Below, piece after piece: positions 12,511 through 25,400 of a stretch of DNA of 64,000 nucleotides. Origin of the DNA: Quillaja saponaria (lineage: Eukaryota; Streptophyta; Magnoliopsida; Fabales; Quillajaceae); NCBI GenBank assembly GCA_029379385.1, contig CM055606.1:19059142-19123141 (forward strand), given 5' to 3'. Made by a program: the position numbers and the translations under genes. The notes under the pieces are model-generated. The model ran no database searches and was not told the origin of the DNA. It saw nothing but the letters and a program-made list of their open reading frames with translations. Positions within the stretch are counted from its first letter, which is position 1, and every line of letters starts with the position of its first letter.

Positions 12511-13754
12511 CTGTAACCGAGAGACAGGTTCTAACTAATAAGACACCCTTTTCCTTTCCGATGTTTGGGAATTTTTTTCTTTTTGAAAATAGAAATAGTG
12601 TAATACCAGGAGAAAACCACTGCATTGTAAGATTTTGGAAATGCCTTTGTATGTTGCAGTCGACGAAGTATGAAAAGCAAAAGCTAGATTTCATGAAGCC
12701 TCCAGCAAAGTAAGAAGATGTTGCCATCTCTACAGACGCCTGTAATGATCTTTTCTCATGTTGCCATAATAGACATAAGAATGAAGGAATTATAACATGC
12801 TTCTTAGCAAGATTACTTGCCATAAACTGTGTGGAGAGTTTTTAGTTCCACTTTCTTCTAGTCTCATTTTGAAGTATCTTGATCCTATTAGTGATCCAGC
12901 GGTTATCAGATAAGTGACCAAAATTTAACTGCCTCTATATACTTAACAAACCCTGTAAGGATTGTTACTAGTACTACTGGTTAGCAAATGAATTCCATTA
13001 TTTATTTATTTTATTTTATTTTTGATAAGATGTGACATCCATTATTAATCCCAATGATTCGCAACCTTGAATATAAATTGAATTCAACAAAGTACACATT
13101 ATACCATCATAATATGACATATCAACCACTGATAATCATCACATTATAAGTGAATCCTACATATCCGAATTATAAATGAATGGGCGAATTTGCCACATTC
13201 CAACCTGTGGAACAATCACTCTAGTAAGCCCAACCCCCCAAGAAGAAAAAAAATCAAATCATTCTCTTCCCTTTCCAAAGAAAGAAGAATGAAAGAGAGA
13301 AAATAGAAAAGTTCTATTTGTGGTAGAAATCGACTGATACAAAAAGATACCACATCCAAAAGTTTCAGTTGAAAAAAACTGAGGTAAGCAAAGAATAAAA
13401 TCATAAGAGGGCTAAACTCAAGTCTAATGGCTCATCTATGCTTTGATTGCACCGAGAACCCCAACCAATACCCTTGCATCAGTGACCCTACAAATCCTTT
13501 AGAAACTTGCAACTCTTTTTCAAGTCATTTAGGACACCCAACAAATCATGACAGAAATCATGACAGAAAATCTCTGCAATCTTAGCTTTAAAAGCAGCAA
13601 GTGACGGTTCATATAACTAGTCATGTGTAATCAGGATCACTATTTAAACTTCTGTTTTGGTTTTTCACCGCAGCACATCAAGGATCTTCCACAATCTGCA
13701 GCAGAACTATAACTTAGGCTCAAGTGGCAACACAAATACTAAGAAGACAAATAA
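12510..13754. other. Intergenic stretch, nothing recognised
   Basis: AT-rich sequence between the mTERF array and the lysine-rich gene. It has an ATTTATTTATTTT-type run near 13000 and no convincing coding frame, RNA gene or transposon ends. The part nearest 13754 may be the 3' UTR of the minus-strand gene. Confidence 0.5.
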
Positions 13755-14940
13755 TCAAAACCTACAAACCTTTTGTTTTTTGTTTTTCTTCCTCTTTTTC
13801 TTGTTCTTGCTCTTTTTCTTCTTTTTCTGTCCTTTGAGCTCATAATTTTCCTCTTTTCCATCATCAAAACAATCCTGTGAAATTTTCCAACATTTTATAA
13901 GTGATAACAAAACTATAAATCCATGGCTATTCACCTACCAATACAGCAATGCAGAATCAGGCACCTCATTTTCAGTGTCCCCAAAGGAGTCTACATGCCT
14001 AATGCTTCTTTCTGCATTTGAAGTACCTGGTGTACAAAAACCATTTAGTAAAGCAATATGGCATTTGATTTGTTGACTAAGAATCCCACACAAAAAAGTT
14101 AAGCAAAACCAGAAACCAAAACAACAGATTACAACATGAATACGAGTACAATAATAGCATTTGTCAATGGCATTCCTAGCTAAAGGTAGAATACAGGGTT
14201 CTCAATTAAAAGTTGGAATGACCTACCTTTATATAACATCATTAACAATGTTTTGTCTTATCCTACAGAAGTAACTCAATTTTCATCATGCAACTACTTC
14301 AACTTAAAAGACCAAAAAGGATCATAAACTTGTCTTAGTTTAACCACATAAACAAAATTAACCCAAAGACAATCCAAGCGAAACCCACCAAGCAGAACCT
14401 CATATTTGACACAAAAAAACCACTGGAAAAGGCAAACTAAAATGCTCATATCTTTTAGTATCATTCAAAATGAATAAATAAATTAGTGGGAATAGAATAT
14501 TCAGAAGAAAATAAAAGTGAATATAATGCAAATTTACTTGCAATAACAGTCTGTTTGGCACTGTTGACGGCGAGTTCAAGAAGATCAGGGTTTATAGATG
14601 CCAATCCATCAGGCTCCTTGAGTTTTCTCTCCAGAAATTTTGCCAATGCTGCTGCTTTATTTGTCGTCAACGGTCCACCAGGATGAGCCAATCTTCAGAT
14701 AATTTTTCAAAAACAAGTAAATCAATCCCACAAAATTTTAAGAAAATCAAAATAGCATAACTTTAAGCTTAAAAGGACATAGTAATTTCAATTCCAATTT
14801 TAATTTTGGAGAAGAAGAAGAAGAAGAACCAACCTGGATCGCGACTGAGAAGGGCGGGACGTAGAAACAAGAGGTGCGAATTTGCTTCCTCTAAGAGCAC
14901 GTCTTTCTTCTTCGCTCAGTCCCTCCATCTCTTTCACCAT
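13755..14940 (-). CDS. Small lysine-rich conserved protein of unknown function
   Basis: Four coding exons on the minus strand: 14940-14834, 14692-14538, 14026-13965 and 13874-13755. They join in frame (444 bases, 147 residues). The protein starts MVKEMEGLSEEERRALRGSK and contains a conserved-looking block of about residues 36-88 (LAHPGGPLTTNKAAALAKFL, then ELAVNSAKQTV). It has a short acidic/polar segment (RSIRHVDSFGDTENE) and ends in a strongly basic Lys-rich tail (KGQKKKKKSKNKKKRKKNKK). The tail suggests a nuclear or nucleolar location; that is inference. I do not recognise a named family, although the block looks like that of a small plant-wide protein. The last intron-like GT after the Lys-rich tail could lead to one more exon; the model given simply reads to TGA. 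The third exon's donor, GTGCCT, is weak. Confidence 0.65.
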
Positions 14941-14942
14941 CT

Positions 14943-14984
14943 TCCCTCTCTCTCTCCCTCTCCCTCTCCCTCTTTCTCTCTCTG
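14943..14984 (-). repeat. CT-rich (TCTCCC) tract in 5' leader
   Basis: An interrupted CTCTCC/CTCT run lies immediately upstream of the minus-strand start codon at 14940, so it is a GA-rich stretch in the transcript's 5' UTR or core promoter. Such tracts are common in plant 5' leaders. Confidence 0.6.
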
Positions 14985-16016
14985 TGCTACAAAATCTACC
15001 GCCTGTTTTATTTTGGGGATCGTCTCCGAGAAGGTTATGCTAGGAACGTCGGGACTTGTAAGTCAACGACGTCGTTTCTCCGTTTTAGAAATAATACACA
15101 TTCTCAGGGCAAAAAGAAACAACCAAAAATTCCTAAACCCTTATTGACAATTCCAAACGTACCATGTAGACCAAAAATGGATCAACTTTTAGTAAAAATT
15201 CTACATTCAATTTTTTTGTAAACCAGAAGAATAAATCGAGCCTTCAATAAGGAAATCCAAGTAAATTTTCACACTATTTTTCTATGACAGTTTGGAATAC
15301 TTGTATTTGTTTCTGAGGCATGGCATGGGTTCAAAAGGGTCTCTGATCAGTGATTATTTCAAGCTTCAGCAAACTTAGATAATATTCTCTCAAAAACTGA
15401 ACCACAATTATACAATTACAAACCAGTATACAGAATGCCACTTGATCATCATGAGTAAAACATCTACACCTATATGTAATGCTCATAAAAAAATTCTTTA
15501 TGATCAGACTTCAATACGTAACTAATTTGTGATTTAAAGCTAAATTGGGTTGAGAAGGTTAAATTACAATACAAATTCCACGAACAGAAAGCTAAAAAAG
15601 AATTTTATATAACAGAATTATCATTTAATATTCCTGCTCCCCGAGTTTTTCTCTTTTTCTAAGTAATTTTAATTTCTTCACACAGCATAGAACTATAAAG
15701 AGATCCCATGCTCTCCACTGATTCTGCTACTATATTAGCAGCACAAAGTGACCTAAAATGAATGGGGGAAGATGAAATATTTGGGGGACTGAAATCCTCT
15801 CAATTTACAGGCCTCTTTCTCAAGCTAAATCCTAAAAAAAATAAGCAGCATTGAAGCACGAGGCCAATCAATTGTATTGAATGAAATGAGATCAAATCAG
15901 TATGCAAAGCATTGAAATCCCCTTTTAACAGCTGGCCAGGTCATGGTGCCACCACATTTATGGAAGGTCCAACGCCATTCCTGACCCGTGGTAATTTCTT
16001 CAGTCACTTGTTCAGT
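14985..16016. other. Intergenic stretch
   Basis: This holds the promoter side of the lysine-rich gene (the ACGTCGTT-containing stretch near 15066-15076) and the 3' UTR side of SNF4. The two genes are both on the minus strand, so this is a head-to-tail spacer. I see no further gene, RNA or transposon. Confidence 0.5.
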
Positions 16017-19000
16017 TTAACCAAGGATGAACTTGAATATGTCACTAAGTGAAACAATGCCTTCTACCCGCTTACTCCCTGCTTCCACAATGACAAGTCG
16101 TCTGACACCTGACATCCAGCACAAGAGAGTAGGAACTTCATTGCAGATAGTTCAAATTGAAATTGTTGGAAAATGTAACACACAAGTGGTATTGCCATGG
16201 TGAGGGTAAGCACAGTGTGGTGAATGATGGTAAAACTGTATTTTGTTGAAATTTGCAGTATAAGATACAAAAGAAAGTTCAAGAATATTGAACACTGACA
16301 AATAAAGATGCCCGTATTTCAGTTGCAAGCATGAAAGTAATGCATAATAACTAAGAGCGTCATCTGAAAACAGTATCATCATTCTATGAAAGAGGCAATA
16401 AGAGGCAAAACAAGGAAACCAAACTGACCAGGATTTGCCAGTCGCTCCATCACTTTATGCAGTGAATCAGAGCGCAAACACATCTGACATCTTTGACTTC
16501 TCAGCTCATAAGGATAATATGCCTCTTGGCCTAACTGCAGTGCCTGGAGAAGCAGAGAGCAAGAAAGCTAATAACTCGGAAGAAAATTCCAAATATCATA
16601 TCTCAATTATTATAATGACATTAGCAAGTCATGTGGTGGACCATAACTAATTAGACTTTCTTTCGATGAATATTTGGCTTAACTCTATTTTTTCTTTAAA
16701 GTAACTTAAGGCTTTGTCATTAGCAAGTAAATTTTTTGCACTTAATATTGACATTAATTCCTTCGGATGAGGGCTCAATCCATTGCACTTAATATTGACG
16801 TCCAGCACCATTAGTTGGTTCAGCTAAAGTATGAAGTTCATAGTAGACTAACTTCAAACTTGAAAACAAAACACAGAAAATGAACTACAAGAGTTTTTAT
16901 TTTTATTTTTATTTTTATAACAAATATGTTAAATGAAGTTCTAAAAATGTGTAAACAAGATTAAGAAAAGAGAGTAAACAGTTACCTGATGAATAGTAAT
17001 TTCGTCAAGATTAATATGTGTATAAGCTCTGTCCTTTGCCAAAGCTGTTATATCACTATTAGAAAAAAGCAAAAAGGGGCAAAGTGAAACACATGATAAA
17101 CCAACATAATCTTATTACAACAATTCAACAGTAAAACAATATTAATTACAAAAACCTGAAACATGCAGCATCATAACTAACCTCCGACAATAGATATCCA
17201 ATAATGAGTCATTATCATCAACTATTGGTATTGCACTTACTTGGGCTGCAAAAAATGAAAGTATTAAAATGATACTGGGATATGTCAGAAGTAAAAAAGA
17301 ACCTTTTAGATACTAAGACTTTACCCCAAAATTAAATCAACTTATTAATTATCCTTCTACCCAACTACTATGCAAGCAAGATATTATATCTTTGAATTTC
17401 ACATGCTGTAATAATATAATTTTCCTTTTTTCTTCTAACAATCAACCCATAATTTTAGCACTTTATCCCTGTTCTTGAAGTCAGAGATTACTGTTATCAA
17501 ACCAAAATTTTAGCACTCCCTCCTCTCTCTCTTCTTCTCTCTCTCTGAGGCATTATGCACAACTTTTAGACAGAATCGCACCTTGAACTAACAAATTTAG
17601 GGCTGAACTAAGAGAAGCACTTGGTCTCAACATAGCTAAAGGTCGCCGGTTTGACTCCCCAATTTTGGGAACCCATGTACCAACAGGAACCGCAGAAATT
17701 GGTAATTGGAGCATGGGCAATGAATTGGCAGAATGCCTAAAGTACCTGCAAATACCTGAAAAATCAACATGGTGAGTGTCAAGCTTCTGTATTACCAACA
17801 ATGACAACAAGTTAAAACTTACATTTTAGTATTCCAGAAAGTGAAGTCAGATGTAACAGCTGAGGAAATGAACCATCTTCAGAAGATGAATGGATGACAG
17901 GAACTTTTGACACCTCATTTTGCAAAATCTTCAGAGAAATATCTCTCAGATTATCATAAGGCCCTGCCTGCATGCACAATCAACAAATAATAGCCAATTA
18001 GCAGTTATACTGTACAGAAACTAACATGCCATTTTCCAAAAACGAGGAAAAAAAATTTATTGTTAATGAAGTACATGTATCATTAAGTGAAAATTTATTG
18101 GAAAACCAAAAGATGAAGCTACATCAACTCAGAGACCAGAGCAATGAGACTGCATGGTTGACCTAGAGCAGCATGGCATTCGAGATTACCAAGCATCATG
18201 GGAAAATTCATATCGCTTTAATGACTAACTTAGGTTTGAGATCATAATTTGTATAAGTCAGGAGAGGATTGTACTTTTACACTGACCACCCTGAAGTCCA
18301 GCAAAATGACAGTCATCTTTCCTTTTCTATTGAATTTGAAACATCCCTTACGTTTGAACTTTGAAATAGTATACATGTACCGTACCCTGAATGCCAACAT
18401 ACGTTTGGTGTACAAATTGAATTAACCTAAAAGAGGGAATTAAATTTTATTTTTATTACAGAAGTAAAGCAAGTCAAATTTTGTTCTCACCCTATTGAAT
18501 ACCTATTTTGTAGGATGAGGGCAAAAGTCATCAATGGCCAAAATAATCTTTTCAAGAGATGCCAGTTTAATTGTTTATCTAAGTATTTAAGAGTGTATTT
18601 ACATTCCATGCATAAAAAAGAGTGGAGACCCCTTGTGGCTTTTATAGTAGTGTATAGCAGTGTTATTAAAGGCGCGCCTAAGGCGCAAGGCACAGACCCC
18701 CTCGCCTTTGCACCTCTAAAGGCGGGCACTAACACTAAGGCGCTGCCTAGGCTCACTAGGCGCGCGCCTTTTCCATGTTTTGAGGCGCCATGAGGCGCAC
18801 TCAAGACACACAAAAGGCGTTACAAGTTTTTTTTTTTTTGAAAAAGCCTCTTCAGTTTTTTCTTTTTAAGGAAAACTCATCAGTTTTTTAGTTTCCTCAT
18901 AAATAGGAAAAGTCAAATATTAGGAAGAGTCCTAAAAGAAACCTGAAAAGTCCCTAAAACATTAAAAAACACCCTAACACAACAGCTGAACCCAAATCTT

Positions 19001-22000
19001 GATTCTAAACAGCCTATGAAGTCTTGAGTTTCCTTGTTACCTGGCCAAAATGCAGAGCTAATTTTCAGTGTAAGTCTGCCTATTATCTACCATGTTTTAT
19101 AATTTTATAGTTACTTTCTAAGTCTTTGTCATCTTTTGCTTATACTAATCCTTGCTTAGTCTAATCTCTGCTATTGTATACAAAAAGCAGAGCATTTGTG
19201 TGGCTTAAACCTTAACTATGTCTGCCCTGTTTTGTACCTGAAAAACAAAAGATACTCAGCAGTAAACCTTAGCTATCTCTGCCCTGTTTAAGAAAGAGGA
19301 AGCATAAATTCAATTTTTGCTTGTTAGCATAGTCGACTTCTTGCCTGACATATTTACTTTACCTAGATCGTTTTTTATTAACCTTTACTTTCCACATGCT
19401 AGAATTCTTGCCTATAAAAGCTATTTTCTATGTCATAACTTAATGGTATTAATTTTTACTTGTTGTAAGCTTTGAATTATTGCATGTAGATTTTTTTCAT
19501 TAGATGTAGGCCTAACTTTGCTAAGGCCTGCGCCTGCGCCTTGTGCCTAGGCTCTAGGGACCCTTAGCGCCTGGGTGCGCCTAGAGCCTTTGATAACACT
19601 GGTGTATAGATAAAACTTCAATAAATATTTTCAGAAAACAGTTTCACATGGAATATAAGCAATCTAGAGATAAGCAAAACCAGTACTAATATACATAAGT
19701 TCAAAGTAGCACCTCCTGCAGGCAAATAACCGCATTGAACAAGAGTAGTAAATTTGAGGTGGTCTTTTGTGTCTAAAGTGAATAAATATGCCACATAAAC
19801 ACTCACATGGATGAGATGTCTTGAAAATGTTCTCCCATGCAAATTGTTCTGTCCATTCAGATACACTTTTCCCTCCTTCCAAGCAGATATTGTATGTGTT
19901 TCAAGCTCCTCTTCAGTCAGATTTGAACCATGACTCCCAAGCTGAGAATACAGAAGGGGGTATCTTGCTTCAACGAGTGTTACAAAATAATATTTGAAAC
20001 AAATAAAACAGGCAAGGATGTGTGTGCTTGAGCATGACATGCAGATGTTAAATTGAAAAATTGCCAGTAGAAAGAGGTAATAATCTTTGACTTCAAATAC
20101 CTCTCTTAAAATTAAAATAAAATCCAGAGCACTAAGAACTCCAACAAACTGCCCCTTGCAGAAGTCCCATAGAGGAGCCATAGGGATGCCCTGAAAATAG
20201 CTCAACTTAGAAAAGATGGATCTCCAAGCTCCAAATCAGCAGTAGATAAATACAAAGAACAGTACAAAAGTAGAAATATGAAATCAAAGACTTGAAAGTT
20301 TGAAACACAGTGGAAAACTATCCAACTAGCTAGCTTTGTTTGGATTCCAATATCCTCACAAAAGGCTATAATTTGAGACATCAATCTTCTTTTAGATCAC
20401 TTGTGCATACTTCAAAAAATAAATAAATAAATAAAAATGAAGTAACACTAAAAATGAAGTAACACAGACATAATCACAAGGTGCCTCAACAAGAAATATC
20501 AAAGATATACACAATACATTTACCGAATTCTAACCTAAGGGAAACTAACAGATACCTGCTCATGCAATATATGAAATGCTTGCTTCACGGGTAACTCAAC
20601 ATCCAATGCAACAACCTATTACCAGATATGATAAGTCAGGACTTATTGAAATGCACAGTCACCAAATTCAAGTAAACAGTAAAATGTAGTCTAAAAAACG
20701 AGGGCAATGGTAAAACAGCCAAACCTTGCCTGACTCAGGAAGCAACTCATAAGCAGTGTGCATGGACAAGAATTCAGAAATTCGTTGGCGGGAAGTCTGT
20801 ACATCAGCATCTGATATTCTAGGCACCACCTCAGTTAATGAAACATCTCTGACCCGGACCTACATGATAAGTCAGCCACTTAATATAGTTACACAACTAG
20901 AATATAAAAACCAAAATACAAACAAATAGGAACATTATTGCAAAGCAAAGAGGTGCAGAACTGAGTGTAAAGATGTAACAGAGCTAGAATGCTCTACGAC
21001 ATGCTGCATGTTGCCAGCCATAAAATAAAGACAACCAAGAAAAAGGAGGAACTCGCATAACATACAATTCAAATACTGTAAAATCAACAAGAAATACAGC
21101 TCCATAGCATCAATATATGCTATTAGTTCAAAAGAGAACTTCGTATGTAAAATAAAATCCCAAATCAATCGTACAGGTACACAAAGAGAGGTACTGTTGA
21201 CATTCTTTTTCAGTCAAGACTCAAGATTACAGCCTACTGAAAAAACAGTTAGATCAGCATTAGTTATCTGGGTAGCAATGGCCACAAATATTATGGTATA
21301 ACTAACTCTTACCACCCGGCGAAAGGCCTCATTATCCACGTCCATGTTAGAAACAGAAGCCAGATCTGGACTTAAAGTTGGAATGAAGTTAGGATCAGTA
21401 GCCAAAAGGACTGTGTTAACTACCCCAAAGTCTCCAGGTATATACGGCTGGTGCTCATCATGTCGCCATTCTCCATCAACAAAAAACTTGTACTGCATGC
21501 GATTAAGAAAAAATAAGCATCTACCACTGAAATAAAGGTTAAACACTTTCCAGAGAGAGCTGGTAGGATCAAACTCTTTAAACCACATAGAAGTAATGCT
21601 TACTGATATAATACCCCAGTGCCACAAAAAGAAAACTATGATTTGAAGACTATGGTCTCTTAACCTAAACTTCTGTAAATAACCTTGATGACCCAAATTT
21701 GAATTTCATTTTTATATAATACTCAAAATTTAAGTATGAGGAGGGTAATTGTCAATATCTACTGTTGATGTTGGGTTCAGTCACATGGTTGCCCTCATAC
21801 TTTATCAATGTCTGTTCAAATCTTCGGGCTTTTTCCCTTATGCCTGAGTGCTGCTTTGTTACTGATCCTTAGATTTCCAAATGATCACTGATCACAAGTG
21901 AAATCCACATAAAATGCACCACATATTGTTTAGGTATAACATTAGATTTCCGTTAATTTTCCTCCATCCACATACACATCAGATTTTTCTTTTTTTTTTT

Positions 22001-22460
22001 TTTGGGAAACTAATTCACACACTAAAAGGCCAAGATATTTATCAGCATGGCAAAAATTATAGCTTTCCGTCAAAAAAAGTACTGATGTGCTTTAATTTCA
22101 CTACCACAAACCCACCTGATGGAACCCTGGCGTCAAGCTATGAATAACTTGAAATACAGTTGGGCAACCTTCAATTGGCGACATTGGCAGAAGCTCAGAC
22201 CACCTACAGAAATAAAAATTATTGCTTTACAAGATTTGTACATAGACCATTAAACCATATTAAATCACAGCAATTTCACCAACTGAAATGAAGAGGAGGA
22301 AAAAATAACAATATCGCCATCAAATTGAAATGTAACTAACTGTAACCCACCTGGTGAAAGAACCACTCAGAAATACACTTCTTCCCCCATAAGGCCAAAC
22401 AAAACGCATTGGGACTAGCACTGTGCCTGCAACACCACTGGCCTCCCTCGAGGAATCCAT
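16017..22460 (-). CDS. SNF4: SNF4-like KIN-beta-gamma subunit of SnRK1 (AMPK-type kinase)
   Basis: Thirteen coding exons join in frame to 485 residues, the usual size: 22460-22351, 22203-22116, 21491-21313, 20860-20725, 20615-20556, 20190-20101, 19941-19807, 17967-17823, 17755-17582, 17245-17182, 17055-16986, 16543-16429, 16108-16017. The N-terminus (about 16-100) is an AMPK-type glycogen-binding/CBM48 domain ([32 protein letters not shown]). Four CBS motifs follow, with segments such as [20 protein letters not shown] and [20 protein letters not shown], ending IFKFILG. This hybrid of beta-type CBM and gamma-type CBS domains is plant-specific and is the gamma subunit of the SnRK1 energy-sensing kinase, in cytosol and nucleus. 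Introns are phase-consistent. The intron at 17968-19806 holds a hAT element. The ATG at 22460 gives the family's usual start. The donor of exon 12, GTCAGT, is slightly unusual. Confidence 0.93.
18658..19601. mobile_element. Non-autonomous hAT-type DNA transposon in SNF4 intron 7
   Basis: The element begins CAGTGTTATTAAAGGC and ends with the inverted GCCTTTGATAACACTG, so the terminal inverted repeats are 16 bases with one mismatch. It is flanked by a perfect 8-base direct repeat, GTGTATAG, at 18650-18657 and 19602-19609. An 8-base target duplication and CAG...CTG termini are diagnostic of the hAT superfamily. Both subterminal parts are packed with GGCGC/GCGCC and CTAGG motifs in either orientation, the kind of subterminal repeats hAT transposases bind. 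The 944-base body has no open frame that could be a transposase, so it is a defective element mobilised in trans. The intact target repeat suggests a fairly recent insertion. Confidence 0.9.
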
Positions 22461-25400
22461 GCTCAAAACAAATATTCAGCTTAGAATACTAATGTGTACC
22501 CAAATTTTACCTCCAAACACAGAACTTTTATGGCAGCATGCCCGCTTGTTCAATTCCCTACAAAACAATTTCGAGCAAATTTTACAGCAATTCAACCACT
22601 GCTGATCCAAAACCTCATTATACTCAAATCTACAAAAATCCCATCGTCTCAAGCTTCAATTCGCAAAAATCAAAATGCTATCTTTGCACACTGCAATATG
22701 ATGAAAATGAAAAGCACCCTCGAAATTGAAATTGGCAACACAGATGGACAACAAAACAAAACATGCAGATGAACTACAATCGTACGGACAAAACCCTGTC
22801 CCTAAACAAAATTCAAGCAAAAACCCACCAAAATGAGCAGAGACAACCACGTATTCCAAATTCCCAGCCAATGCGAGCAAGAGAGCGAAGCACAAATAAT
22901 CGAAACCCTAATTAAAGTATACACATAAAAAAATTTAAAAAGTTAGGGGGTGAGAAAATCGAGAGGAATGGGATACGATCGAATCTAATTTGGAACCCTA
23001 AAAGACGAAACTTTGATAGAGATGTTCTGAAAACAACTGGAAAAAAGAAATAAAATCAAAAACAGAAATTTTTGAGTCAAAGGCTCAAGGAAGCTACAAA
23101 ATTGTCGCGGCAATAAAAATAGTGGCATGAAAGGGTTAGTGAATTTTTTTTTACACGTGCGGGTGTTGAAAGTTTTTTCCTTTTTTGGGTCAAGGATGGA
23201 GTAAAAAAAATAGAAGTATTGGATTTTTTGGTCAATTGAACTCTACTTGATCAATTACCATTTGTTTTGGAACATGGCTCATATTAGGCATATAATTCTT
23301 TTTCTAAGTCATAATTGACAAATTATCCGAATCATTATGAATTAATCATTAAATGTAATAAATTAATTTTAAAAAGCTAAATTACTCTTGTTCTAAGTAT
23401 TGTTTTTAGAATTATTCTTTTACATTTTTTTCTTTTTTTTCCTTGAAATTAAACTCTTTATATTAATTAAATTTTAGTGTTCACAATAGTAAAATTCGTT
23501 ATAATTCTTATTTTCTTATTATTATATTATGTTATATTATGGGGAAGTTTATGATATCCACTCCTTTTTGTTGGGTATTTAGTACCAAACTGATATGGCT
23601 CTATGAAATACTATTCATTATATTTGATCAAATCAAAGTCAGTCATTGTTGTTGACATGTTACCTGAATTGTATACTGCCGGAATGATTGAAGGAGCCAT
23701 GGAAAACAATTGCTAACAAATCACCCTCCTTTGACGGGTGGAAGAAGTTGAGGCTAAACTTGTAATACTCCAAAAATTAGAGTCTCACATTAATTGTAGA
23801 AGATGTGATTGAAATGTTAATAATCTACAATAACTAACTATTAAGTACTTTTAAGCTAGCATTTTAATTTATGTGACGTAAATTGTGAACTTTTAAAAAA
23901 TATTTTGACTAGTTTAGCTTCGTAGTGTGCGAGCCACTGGATTGTCGGAGATATAATTGCAGTCCTTATAACCCACATACTTAGACACCTATTATTACAA
24001 GTTATGTGAACACATGGCTAATTCATTTGATTAGCCATTTGATGACACATGTCCAATTTAATTGGGTATAGAATATCCAATGGGGTTCTATAGTTCATCT
24101 TATATTAAAATTATCAATATATTTACTAATATTATTTTTTATATTTATAAAAATTATAAAATTTATTATTTCAATTTACATTTTAAAGATATTTAATTTA
24201 TCAATTTTTTTTCTTCTTATTATTGTTTCACAATTATTTTAAAATTTGTTAAAATAGGATAAATATGGAGTTCAATTGCTAAAAAAAAAAAAAGAAGATA
24301 AAATAAGAAACAAGAGTTAGAAAGTATAAAATGTAAAAAAATAAAAACTTATAACTATGATAGTTTAGTCTTTTTTGAGTTAATTTGTTATCTTTAATAA
24401 TTAATTTGGATGATCAAGGATTATTTTCTAATTATGACTCGAATAAGGATATTATGTGCCTAATTCGATAATTTATGGGGATTATTGTAAAATGAGTGTT
24501 AGTTTATTAGATGAAATGTAATTAACCATATATATGTGTGTGTGTATTGAATGAGAATATTGGAGCATACTAGATAAGTAATGTAATTCATTTAAACCAC
24601 AAAAATTGATTAGTTAAGATATGATTAAATGCATCAACCCTATAAAGTCTTTAAATCAAATATTATTCAAAATTAATTATGTTATAAATTTTTAAGTATA
24701 AAATTTGCATAAAAATATAATTAATTCATAAGAGAGAAAATAGTCATCTATCTAATCATGGTAAAATTTAAAGTGAAATATTTTGGTCTTGTCACGTTTA
24801 TAGTGTAGTTTAATTTTTGTACAGTATATGAGGTGTATTATTAATTTGGTTTAAATGAGATCTATTAAGCCTGTGAGCTAAACAATATGAGATATCTCTT
24901 TTTTCTTATAAACTCATCATTTCAAATAAATATGAAATTCGATATCAACTTCTTGATATAATACATACAACACCAAGAGACTTTCAAAATGTAACATTTT
25001 CAATTACCATAAATCTCATGTGCACAATATTTTGCTTTTGTGCATGTCTAACTTTTCAAAAAAATTCATTAAATAATGAAACACATTCTCATTTTTTTTA
25101 ATAAAAAAAAAATTGCACCATTGTTCTAAAAAATATCACAATTTATTTTATAATTTCATCCTAGAAAAAAATCCTCTAATATTGATACTTAACTTTCAAA
25201 ATGTTTACAATATTTTCTCTCAACTTAATATTTCACTTTAAAAGAGAAAAAACTTGTGTTAAATAAATTTGAATCTTTTTTTGTCACGTTTTAAGTTCCA
25301 AAAATAATAATAAAACTCACATGTTTGTCAATTTAATTTTAAAATCATTTTATGTAGTCACATTTCTGTATAATTATAAGAATTTAGAAATCACAATGAA

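Noticed and set aside
12363..12713. A 116-codon open frame after mTERF copy 3
   Set aside because: It overlaps the repeated 3' flank, its start region aligns with non-coding sequence of copies 1 and 2, and its product has no recognisable pattern.
17640..17665. T-loop-like GGTCGCCGGTTTGACTCCCC resembling a tRNA 3' half
   Set aside because: It lies inside SNF4 exon 9 and encodes conserved residues around [10 protein letters not shown] on the minus strand.
22494..22895. Open frames on both strands upstream of the SNF4 start
   Set aside because: They fall in the SNF4 5' leader and promoter, overlap each other on opposite strands and have no recognisable protein features.
23655..23770. Minus-strand coding-like patch (DLLAIVFHGSFNHSGSIQFR followed by a GT)
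   Set aside because: It is isolated in AT-rich DNA, with no adjoining exon that keeps frame, so a gene cannot be supported. It may be a remnant of a retroelement or gene fragment.
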